Shown here piece after piece: positions 32,918 to 41,682 of a stretch of DNA of 64,000 nt. The notes under the pieces are model-generated. The model did not search any database, had not been told where the DNA came from, and saw nothing but the letters and a program-made list of their open reading frames with translations. Source of the DNA: Ceratodon purpureus (Eukaryota; Streptophyta; Bryopsida; Pseudoditrichales; Ditrichaceae); contig CM026427.1 of the NCBI GenBank assembly GCA_014871385.1, positions 4,658,988 through 4,722,987 of the forward strand, in the 5' to 3' direction. The translations under genes and the position numbers were made by a program. Numbering within the stretch: the stretch's first letter is position 1; each line of letters opens with the position of its first letter.

Positions 32918-33767
32918 CGTGGACCCTATAGTCGGTAATCTTGATTGAATCTCCCCTGGTCACACTTGGTGATTTGCTGTTATTCGAGAGAACTTGTTAT
33001 GATCTTGGGACACCTCCTACACCCAATGAAAAACTGAATTCACAACCTCAAATACTCCGAACCTAATTCGATAGACCTGCGTGGCATCTACAAGCGCTGT
33101 CGACCACGAAACCTACATTGCCTTATGCCGTTGTGGCAGCAAGGGCTAATGAAATCGAAATGCAAATTGCTCAAAAACCCAGTAGCCTCTGAACACCCCA
33201 CAAAGGTTTATCGAATTAGGTTAACTTACCTTCCCTTCAAGTACATCAATTTTCATCTCTTCGTTGAAACCTTGGTCGTCGACTGAGAACAACCCCTCGC
33301 CGCCGTCGCTGCCAGCGGACGCTGCCAAGAAATGAATTGCAAACTCAATTTTGCTCCTCCGGTCTGGGGCGCCATCGCCACTCGGAATCTTTGGAGCAAA
33401 TCACATATGATTGTGCGTCCCACAGTGCCAACAACGACTTGCTTGAAGCAGAACAGGGCGCTTCGTTTTCTTGGTGCTGAACGGCGTAGAGCCGGTGGCG
33501 CCATCGCGCCCAGACCGTTGTGGCAACAACTCGAACAATCCGTGGATCGAGGCAACGGATCGAGGCAGTTCATTAATCGCCGAGCAATAAATCCCACTCC
33601 TTGGCGCTCAACAACCACCGTCCACGCCCTCTCGCCAACGAGGCAAAACCCCGCCACGCAACTCCCGTCCGTCTCCAAAAGGCCGCTTCGGGCAGCGTTT
33701 CAGACCCCTGCTGACAGCGACAGAGGGGGTTTTGGGCAGGCAGCCCACCTAATCCGGGCTGACTTAC

Positions 33768-33801
33768 AAGGCCCGTTGGAGACCTCATTTTTCCCCTAAT
33801 G
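33768..33801 (-). repeat. Right terminal inverted repeat of Y
   Basis: AAGGCCCGTTGGAGACC followed by TCATTTTTCCCCTAATG, the inverted partner of 7614-7652. Confidence 0.75.
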
Positions 33802-33944
33802 GTAAGGCAGTGCTTGAGCGGGGCCACAAACAGAAACAGAACCCAGGGAAAAAGAGTGATGGACCGTACCGCCATCGATGCATCCAGCGTCGAAACCCAG
33901 GCGTATCTAATAGTCGCTTCCACTCTGCCAAAAAAAAAAAGGGG

Positions 33945-36668
33945 TCATATGTGTGTACTTCCATGGAACTCGAGGAAGCACGAGCCAGGACACATGGACC
34001 ACATTCTACAAGCTCTGCAGACCCAGTAGGTGCGGCGCTTGCACACCCGACAGCGTCTCCGGAGCGTCCCCTTGATGCTGTGGCAAGGCAAGGCCCGCCT
34101 GGCGAGGCTTGGGGCGGGGCTCCGGCTCTCCCCTGCGCTCGTGGAGGGCCGTCGTGGAGGGCCGGTTGGCACAATACCTCGTGCAGCAGGACTTCTACCG
34201 TGGGGCCTCTGTCTTCGGCCCCCATCCACAGCGGCTTCGGCGCTGCTGCTCGGTGGTGCAGCATCAACCCCGCCTCGAGAGTGGCCTGCGCCATGGGAGT
34301 CTTCGTTCTCGTCAGGGGCGGCTCCGTTCACGGAGTCCTGAGAGAAGAACACGTCGTCTGCCTGGGCGGCTTCCTGGTCCTCCGCACCCAGGGGAGCCTC
34401 TTCTCTGCGTTGTTGTGAAGACGTCCGGGACATGGCGGATCGTCGCAGAGTACCAGCGCAGCTGGGATCTCCAGTTAGCGGGCACTCCATCAATCCGTGA
34501 GCGAGAAGGACCATAAACCTCTCATGGTCAACGGCTTTCTTCCCTGCGTCAACACAGAGGTGCTTGTACCGCAGATAAGAATTCGTGGTGGCAGAGTCCA
34601 ACCCAAAGAAAAAGAGCCTATGCCACCATTTCTTAGTGAATATTTGGGTGGTGTAACTAGCCCTCAATTGATCCTGCGTGTCAACACCCCGCATCATGGC
34701 CGAGTACAACTTTTGAATAGGACTAGTTGGGATATCTGACTTCCCACCGCTATGGTGCCTGCTGACCGTTGTTCCACCACGATGCATTGGGTCGGCCGCA
34801 GTTGACAAGAAGCTGACCCCCTTCGTGTCTTGCCAGTGGATTGCTGCCATCTCTCGATCCTTGTGAACACGAACTTCCAGCGACCCCCGTGGCACCTTGT
34901 CCGGGACGCGTAAGCTTGTAGGGAATCCCACCCGTTTCTGCTGCGCTGTTCCCACTGCGTAGAAGCCCCGGGTGAGCAGATTCTGAAACAGCATGGGGCT
35001 CGTAAAATAGTTGTCCATGACAACTGTATACCACTGCCCTTCCCACCCTGAAGTGAGACGCGATACCACTCCTCCACCCGACCCGCACGCGTGCTGAGGT
35101 AGACAAGCATGGGCTTCATTTGCAGCTCCCACGTATACCTCCAGATTCAGCACGTACTTGGTGACCGAGCAGCAAAGGCACCAGACCTTGATCCCGTGAG
35201 TGATTGGCTTCAATGGAAGGTACTGTTTGAATGAGCAGTACCTTCCATTGTATGGAACCATGGACTCATCGACGCAGAGATAAGGCGACGCGTTCCAAAG
35301 TGCCTGGAAGTTTTGGACAAGGGTGTCCAGAAGCCACCTTATCTGCGCAATGGGATCATATGAGGGGTCGCTCCGGTCATACTTCAAAGTGTCCTTAGAC
35401 ACTACATGCAAGCACTGTAGTAAGTAGAGGAAACGCTTTCTTGGCATGGTGCTTGCCACAGTCCCGCAGTGCATAGCGTCGGTGTGGACCGTCCAGAAGT
35501 CTCTCACGCGTGGCTGGTTTCGGACAGCCATGAGGATACAGATTCCTATGAATTTTCTGTGATCTTTCAGCGTGATCTTTGGCTGTATCTCCTCTCCGCC
35601 CTTCCGTTTCCCTATCGCTGGATCAATCCATTCGGCATATGAATTCGATTCCTTCACAATTTTTCTCTGAATGGCATCAGTCCATATATCCAGGAAGCAC
35701 TCCAGCGGTCCTAGTACGTCGGGGTACTGAATCCTTGAGCCAGGGCGCGGACCACAGAATTCGTTGCGAGGCAGCAACGCCCATGTCTTTGCATGCCAAT
35801 TCTGATCCCTGTACCTTGCCTCGAACGACTCTTCCTCTTCGTTGTGTGGCCCGGTCCTGTACTGCCCGAGGTCCCCCAGCAGAGCTTCCATGTCTTCTCC
35901 GGAATCTCCGTCGGAGTCGTCACTAGAGAATTTGCAGTTCCAACGAGGCCTTCGTCCTCCACCCCCGCCGCTGGAGCCCGCGGCTTCTGGAAGAGGCCCC
36001 TCCGGCACCCAGTCAGGGTCCGACTCCTCGCTGGCCGCAGGGTGTTGTGAACCCTGCAACCCCGCCCTTGGCCGAGCAGTCCCCAGCGCAGGAGGAATGT
36101 CCCCTGTTCGCGGCCTCGAGGACAAGGCCTCCATGTCGGTTGATGTGCAGGGCATTGCAACAGCCTTCCGAAGCAGACCTTCGAAGCCCCATCGGTCACG
36201 GTCGGTGGCTGGAACTGGGAGCCATGGACAACAATCCTGCTGCCGAATACTCTGAACCCCAAAGTAAGCTCCAAAATCCACGTCGAAGCAGGGGTCTCCA
36301 CCCTCGTCAACGCAGATCCCGGCCACATAACCGCACACCTGACCACAAGGATTCTGAATGGACTCCCCCCCCCATTGCATGTCTACCACACTCACTGAAA
36401 CTTTCCTAAGCAAATTACCTTCCATGGACATGTCAGTTAAGTCGTCCATGACAAGACGATCCGGGGATGGCTCTGCAACACTTGCTGCTGGGTCGAGGAA
36501 GTCAGGAGGCTGCAAATCAGGCTCCAATTGTCCACGTCGGGGTGGCACCTGCAACACCTCCTCTGAAGCTTCACGCTGTTCCCGTGTCCTCGCAGTGCTG
36601 AGTACTGCCTCCACAGCAGCTTGGAATTGGCCCTCTCCATCAGAGAGAAGCGGCTCCATGCCCGCCAT
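33945..36668 (-). CDS. piggyBac-type transposase (907 aa)
   Basis: Single uninterrupted frame. Residues 1-300 are acidic and low-complexity, with SSDDSDGDSGED near 250. The DDE_Tnp_1_7 core follows: first Asp in CVDESMVPYNGRYCSFKQYL (about 466), second in VVMDNYFTSPML (about 551), third in MRGVDTQDQLRASYTT (about 662), followed by KWWHRLFFFGLDSATTNSY. The C-terminus has the Cys-rich finger typical of the family (CRVCKRRTYWVCRACRMW). All expected catalytic positions are present and no stop or shift is seen, so it could be active or domesticated. A TTAA-linked end is visible at 39535 but I find none on the left. Confidence 0.92.
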   Translation of the reverse strand: MAGMEPLLSDGEGQFQAAVEAVLSTARTREQREASEEVLQVPPRRGQLEPDLQPPDFLDPAASVAEPSPDRLVMDDLTDMSMEGNLLRKVSVSVVDMQWGGESIQNPCGQVCGYVAGICVDEGGDPCFDVDFGAYFGVQSIRQQDCCPWLPVPATDRDRWGFEGLLRKAVAMPCTSTDMEALSSRPRTGDIPPALGTARPRAGLQGSQHPAASEESDPDWVPEGPLPEAAGSSGGGGGRRPRWNCKFSSDDSDGDSGEDMEALLGDLGQYRTGPHNEEEESFEARYRDQNWHAKTWALLPRNEFCGPRPGSRIQYPDVLGPLECFLDIWTDAIQRKIVKESNSYAEWIDPAIGKRKGGEEIQPKITLKDHRKFIGICILMAVRNQPRVRDFWTVHTDAMHCGTVASTMPRKRFLYLLQCLHVVSKDTLKYDRSDPSYDPIAQIRWLLDTLVQNFQALWNASPYLCVDESMVPYNGRYCSFKQYLPLKPITHGIKVWCLCCSVTKYVLNLEVYVGAANEAHACLPQHACGSGGGVVSRLTSGWEGQWYTVVMDNYFTSPMLFQNLLTRGFYAVGTAQQKRVGFPTSLRVPDKVPRGSLEVRVHKDREMAAIHWQDTKGVSFLSTAADPMHRGGTTVSRHHSGGKSDIPTSPIQKLYSAMMRGVDTQDQLRASYTTQIFTKKWWHRLFFFGLDSATTNSYLRYKHLCVDAGKKAVDHERFMVLLAHGLMECPLTGDPSCAGTLRRSAMSRTSSQQRREEAPLGAEDQEAAQADDVFFSQDSVNGAAPDENEDSHGAGHSRGGVDAAPPSSSAEAAVDGGRRQRPHGRSPAARGIVPTGPPRRPSTSAGESRSPAPSLARRALPCHSIKGTLRRRCRVCKRRTYWVCRACRMWSMCPGSCFLEFHGSTHI

Positions 36669-36845
36669 GGGCTGTGGGCAAGGTGTGCCTACATTCCAAC
36701 AGCACAGGGAACAGGTGCATGTGAATAGATCCGTCGCAGAGTACCCCCCCCCCTTCCATGCGAGACGACCCCTCTGTGTTTATCATCAGCACCGAGTTAC
36801 GCTATGGACTAACAATGAATTAACACATGCAATAGGTCATCTGAA

Positions 36846-38155
36846 CTATTGAGAAAGCAGCATACTCTTACCTGTTCCCTCACGGTTGCGAAGAGGTGAT
36901 GTGTTGCCCGGCTCCGTCCTTCTGCCGTCACGCAGCTGGAACAGACAACGCCGTAATGGCACTGAAGGCCCTCCAAGTCTCTCCACACTGCGCCTAGTGG
37001 CTGGTGGGCTGTATGGGGCGAAGTCCATGGGAAGCTCCTCCTGGTCTTCGATGTGCACATGCTCTTGAGCAGCAGCTCGAAACTTTCTCCCCTCCCCTTC
37101 ATTTGCCTCATGCGTAGGATGCACAGATATCTTCACTGACACGCCCGGAGGCTCCACCATATTGCCTCGGCTATGCCTGCCGTCTCCGACTTCTCCTTCC
37201 CCCTTAACGTCAAAACTGCCATCCGACGCTACTGCTTTCCCCTTCCGACTCCGTCTCGCCGGTGACGTTGACATAGTGTTCGCATTCACCTCTCCAAGCT
37301 TCAGAACTTCTCGTGGCGATGCTTCATTGTTACCACTGCCAGCCGTGCCTCCGTGACCCCTACCTTGCATGAGCTTCCGTTTGCCCCTACCCTTACTCGC
37401 ATGCTGCTTCGGCCCAGTAGCCATGGGCGGGACATCGGAGTCCTGTGGGATATGGTCCCCCATGATTCCCTGCTCCACCTCCTCCTGGACGCCGCGGGTT
37501 ATTGTATCAATCATCGCCGTCACCTGCCCTACAAATGACACGGTCCCTTCCCCACTCGCACCACCACCCGTTTTTTTTTTTTTTTTCTTTCATATTTCCT
37601 CACCGGTTTACCAGTCCGCTTGCTGATTCGCTCCGTCATCCCATCCGACGGTACATTTTGCAATTGAACAGCCTCTTCTGCTGTATTGGCTGTTGTGGAC
37701 ACCCTAGGAGGGGTGTGAAAACTGCTGGTCCCTCTCGCATCAGGCTGCGTCCCCCTCGTCACCCCGTCCGAGGTCCCCTCAGAGACATTAGTAGCTGGCT
37801 GGCATTCCAGCGGGCCTTCGTGCATACTCCTGACCCCGGCACATGCCCCTCGTCCATGCTGCTCCTCCATGGGTTCACATGCTACCTGGATACGACATTC
37901 CAGGCCATCTTCCCGTATCTTCTCTTGTTTAACCTCCACCGAGGTCATGTGGGATGGCTGAACCCCTGTTCCAGCCACTGGCCGATCGTTGTCCCCTCCA
38001 TGCGCCACACCCGACGGAGACACATCCATAGCGGCACATCCCCCTGGCCCCTCACACCATTTGGAACCCTTGCAAATGCCCTCCCCTTCACTGCAGCCCA
38101 TAATTGGGTCTTCCCCTACTCCCTGTCCACCAACACTGCGTTCCACTTGATGCAC
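36846..38155 (-). CDS. Unassigned protein upstream of the piggyBac transposase, two frames around a T/A run
   Basis: Minus-strand frames 38155-37529 and 37541-36846 overlap at a homopolymer (T-run about 37570-37586 on plus). A length error or indel in the run would join them into one protein of about 430 aa. The composition is basic and Gly/Ser-rich, with KPVRKYERKKKK and GKRKLMQGRG, suggesting a nuclear protein. No domain is recognised. It may be accessory to the piggyBac element, whose gene starts at 36668 on the same strand. Confidence 0.35.
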
Positions 38156-38158
38156 TGC

Positions 38159-39263
38159 TCAATCACGACACATGCAGGTGTGTTCTCCGAGCCCACACCT
38201 ACAAGTCGCAGAAGACCTCTTCCCTAAGGGACCGGTTAAGTTCATCCGGGAATCCATTTGGATCACCCTCGCAAATTCTCTTGCGCCACCCAAGAACCAC
38301 AGCGCACTGCCTACGGAATAGGTAACGTAGTTGTCGTGCTTCCAATCTCTGCAAATTCTCAAATCCTTTGCAGCCCCTCGGCAATGGCAACTGGAGAAGA
38401 TATTCCTTGTGAAGCAATCCGCAGAGAATTTGCAACCTGTACCCCCAAACCCCCCGCGTCTGTCCCCACTCAAGAAGAATACGCTGCGCATTTGGGAATG
38501 GCGATGGCGTTGTGGGAGGGCGCGGCCAGTGCACGTAGGTATTTGCTCGCACGGGACATCGACCCGCAGGGGCTCTCGAATTTCTGTCATCTTCCATCGC
38601 ATTGCCCACAAATGTCCCCCAACCGCAGATTGCGTGGACGTCTCCTGGAATTATCCTACAAGCTACTCTCTCACCCTCTGTGCCACCGCCGCCATCATTA
38701 ACAACCGAGAGTGTGCATAAAACAACATACTGATCCATGCAACATACCTTCCTACGACCCTGCCTTGGTTGTTTGTGCACGATGTGATCACAGAGGTGAT
38801 ATATTCGCCGCCTATTGCACTGATCCCAAACGCGTCCATGCGCTGGCCACAACTCCTCGCTCTCCCCTGACGCATCCATTATCCGCCGCAATGTCCCCGA
38901 CGGCGTCGTCCCTTCTCCCAATCGCTGGCACCCCCGTGACCCAATCGCTAAACCCCAAACTCCATTGTCCAAGAATTCTTCTGCAACTCGTGACATCTCC
39001 GAACCCCTCACGCAACCGAAATTAATACATCTCCTCGGGTGCGACAAACCCTGGTCGCATGGACTTCCTCTTCTCACCTGCGTCAACCCCAGAATGAGAA
39101 GGGGTTTCAACTTTCCCCTGCGAGTGAGGACGTTGGGGGAGGCCTGACTCTGAACATGAACTCCGGGTCGACCCGGGCTACCCCCGACAGTTATGGGGAA
39201 CTCATGTTCGTCATAACCGAGAACGCGAGCCCCCCATCCATGCGAGCACAGAATGGGAAACAC
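38159..39263 (-). CDS. Unassigned ORF region within the putative piggyBac element
   Basis: Two overlapping minus-strand frames (39263-38199 and 38611-38159) read through the same DNA. The shorter contains a Cys-rich stretch (CKFSADCFTRNIFSSCHCRG) and WKHDNYVTYSVGSALWFLGG, which looks more protein-like. I cannot tell which frame is coded or whether introns link them. No family is recognised. Confidence 0.3.
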
Positions 39264-39520
39264 AAAACATATGCCTCTGTTTCTGCCCCCGCATACGTCG
39301 AGACCCCATCTTTCCCCCCCATTTCGTAGTTTCTTTCACACCATGCCACCGTATTTTCACGTATTTCAGTTAGTTCTGCTTATCCGATGGTGAATTTTCT
39401 TTTTGCATTGGAGAGCCATTGGCAGAGCCCCAATCCGTCCCGGAGAAAGCAAACCAGTTTTCTGAACAGATTCAACGGAATTTGCAAATCCCTTGCCTGA
39501 GCGACCACTTCCTGGTTCTC

Positions 39521-39538
39521 TGGGCACTAAAGGGTTAA
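39521..39538 (-). repeat. Putative right end of the piggyBac element with TTAA
   Basis: TGGGCACTAAAGGG followed by TTAA at 39535-39538. Read inward from the TTAA this is CCCTTTAGTGCCC, the usual look of a piggyBac terminus (TTAA then CCC). No matching inverted copy was found left of the transposase, where element Y abuts. Confidence 0.45.
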
Positions 39539-40138
39539 GGTTTTGTGTCACAAACTGCACAAAGTTCGTCAAAGTAACCACTGCATTGTACAAACTTACA
39601 AAGTTCAATTATTATTGCAGTGCTAACGACCTACAGGTGCTGTGCAGCGAATTTTTTTTGGCAAATTTTCGCCAGAACCTTACCTCATTTTTTATTTTTT
39701 TTGAGTCAAATGGTGAACGTTCCATTGCAAAGAGAACCTTACCTCATTTTGACTGGGGCTACCAATACATTAGAAAAAATGAGGGAAAAATTGGATGAAA
39801 TTGCCAAAGTCTTCCAAAGCACTTAACAATAATTGCCACTATTTGGATGAAAATACCTTAGAATAGATAAATTTATGGATGAGCATGTTTAGATGGATGA
39901 TTCTGTGCATTTTTTTTCTTCCTTGACTATTGCATGTCGCGCTACCAAAAAAAAACCAAAAAAAAAATTATTGGTACTGTGGCATACACTCTTGTGAAAG
40001 AGGCTTAGAAAAATGCCCAGTTAAGGTTTTATTATTTTTATTTTAGTTCTGGCACAAATGGAATTTAGTTGGGATTTACAGTACAGGAAGAGATTTGTAA
40101 ATAAATTTTTTCACAAGTTGAGTCTCAGTAATCTGAAA
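39539..40138. other. Intergenic, no gene seen
   Basis: AT-rich, with a short local repeat (AACCTTACCTCATTTT at about 39674 and 39735). No coding signal. Confidence 0.5.
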
Positions 40139-40262
40139 AGAAGTCCATAAAAGGGATTTCACCATTTGACTCTTAAAAAAAAAATTAAAAAAAATAAAAA
40201 ATAAAAAAATAAAAAAATAAAAAAATAAAATTAAAAAAAAAAAGAAGAAGAAGTCCATAAAA
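40139..40262 (+). mobile_element. Small A-rich insertion flanked by 14-bp direct repeats
   Basis: AGAAGTCCATAAAA occurs at 40139-40152 and 40249-40262. Between them are 30 bases of unique sequence followed by an A-rich, AAAAAATA-type microsatellite. A target-site-duplication-like repeat around an A-tail suggests a truncated retroposed copy. Confidence 0.45.
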
Positions 40263-40348
40263 TATTGTATGTCCCTTTGTCCAAAATCATTTGTATGTGA
40301 GCACTTGTCACTGTCTGACTAAGGTAAGAGCATCTAAAATGGACAAGT

Positions 40349-40438
40349 ATATCAAATAGCCATAACCAGGCATATCAAATAGCCATAACCTGCAGGCATA
40401 TCAAATAGCCATAACGTATAGCCATAATGTACCTCCCT
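40349..40438 (+). repeat. Three to four tandem copies of ATATCAAATAGCCATAAC
   Basis: Copies near 40349, 40372 and 40399, and a partial one at 40425, separated by short spacers such as CAGGC and CTGCAGGC. The unit is about 20-27 bp. Confidence 0.85.
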
Positions 40439-40979
40439 CATTCATTTCAAAAGCTTTCTGGTGTACGCACTAACTTTCGGTCTATTATTGATCGAGGTTG
40501 GATCTCTTGAAGAAAATCAATTTTCATGAATAAAATTCTATGTTCCAGGCCAGATGGCATAGGTCTGTTGAACACAGGAAGTCAGTACGTGGTAGTTTGC
40601 CTCCCATGACAGGAAATGTGAGTAAATTAAATATAACTTTGTCATGAAAACATGGACTTACAATTTTGTATCAGATCTAATTTTCATCCAAATGTGGGAG
40701 GGCACCAACAGGTTACCAAGTTGGACCCAAAAGGCCTGAAATAGAGGCAGTGCCCTCTGTAAAGGCATGCTTGTTGTTTCCACATTCAATCCAAGCCAGT
40801 TACAAGTATAGCTGAAAGCTGCCATTCAGATCCCACTTCAAAAATATTCCATTTTGAGATGTTCTGAACATGTCAGAAAATCCTCCAAAGATAAAACTTT
40901 ACATGAGAGGTCAAGAGAGGTCAAGGCCAACAAAATTTGAAGCCATTTTATAAGAAATATTGACAAAAGAGAGCTTTAA

Positions 40980-41645
40980 CCCCTAAATTTCCTTGTGGTT
41001 TTAAGAGCTTGAATCCTCAAGACTGCGATTTTTTACCAGTATGCCCTCCCAAGGATATGAAACAATTTTTTTAACTTTTTTGGAATTTCAACCGTAAGAT
41101 CTTGTACCTAACCCTACTTAGAAGAACTGATCCAAATTTCAACCGTTGGATGTTTTTCATTTGTGAGATCGTAGTGTTCAAAGTTTCAGCAGAAAGTTTT
41201 TTGGGCCCTGGCTAAGAGGCATGGTGCAATGGGCCAAAGGGAGACTTGATGATTATTACTTCAAACATTTTGGTCATATTTTTTTCCATGTAGCTAACTA
41301 GGTTAGGTATGCCTATGCAAAATTTAAAGGACTCAAAATGCTTTTTAGACCTTCATGTAAATTATTTTCTACAAGAAGGTATAAAATTGACAAAATAGTA
41401 AAACATGCATTACAAAAACAATTTGTGAGGTAAAGAAAAAATGAACAATGAGTAGGTAACTTTATAAATTTGTGATTTAAAAAAATAATAATAATAATAA
41501 TAAATAAATAAACAATTTTTGAAAAATTCAAAAATCTCGAATTTTGACAAATTTTTAAAGGAAAAATTCAAAAATTACTAAAAAGATTGAAGCTTGTCTT
41601 TGTAAGACAACCTTCAATTCATTTTCTGTATACCATACTTAGGGG
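40980..41645. mobile_element. MITE a, CCCCTAA ends with TTAA target sites
   Basis: TTAA at 40976-40979 and 41646-41649 flank ends CCCCTAA and TTAGGGG; length 666 bp. The interior shares ACAAGATCTTACGGTT (inverted here, 41090-41105) with MITEs b and c. TTAA duplication with CCC ends fits the piggyBac superfamily; no coding capacity. Confidence 0.65.
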
Positions 41646-41682
41646 TTAAGACAACCCAAGTATGGTATACAGAAAATGAATT
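41616..41682. repeat. Perfect 25-bp inverted repeat at the right edge of MITE a
   Basis: The arms 41616-41640 and 41658-41682 are exactly complementary (AATTCATTTTCTGTATACCA on the left arm, five more bases inward). The 17-nt spacer can extend the stem through GGGTT/AACCC, leaving a five-base loop. The hairpin straddles the MITE terminus and its TTAA. Confidence 0.9.

Larger units (their letters stand above)
7697..33720. repeat. Dispersed palindrome TTGCTG-N-CAGCAA in both halves of Y
   Basis: Copies containing the full core GCTGNCAGC that I can point to: about 8156, 9601, 9890, 10069, 10777, 11203, 11558, 12157, 12712, 14321, 30555, 31599, 31776, 32353, 33306 and 33709. Degenerate copies (TGCTGCCAACA, TTGGTGCCAACAA, TTGTGGCAACAA, TTGTTGCCAGC and similar) occur near 7976, 9315, 9397, 10269, 10612, 11044, 14225, 14618, 14645, 30360, 33131, 33427 and 33517. 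They fall in coding sequence, introns and intergenic DNA. An 8-base fixed core is expected well under once in 11 kb of random sequence. I found no full-core copy in X2, the piggyBac region or the PIROGI gene, only partial matches. Confidence 0.8.
7614..33801. mobile_element. Element Y, unassigned DNA transposon interrupted by X2
   Basis: Bounded by inverted ends that start CATTAGG and share GGTCTCCAACGGGCCTT (left 7614-7652, right 33768-33801). Without X2 and one copy of its target duplication the element is about 11 kb. It carries at least four gene-like regions: 8381-9546 plus, 10827-12870 minus, the exon split by X2 (14608-15024 with 30251-30332) minus, and 30417-32917 minus. A dispersed palindrome, TTGCTGNCAGCAA, marks both halves and is essentially absent outside, which supports the two halves being one element. 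I see no clean target-site duplication at the outer ends and cannot assign a superfamily. Confidence 0.7.

Noticed and set aside
7600-33815. Target-site duplication for element Y
   Set aside because: The bases outside CATTAGG on the two sides do not match at 2 to 11 bp, so no duplication can be claimed.
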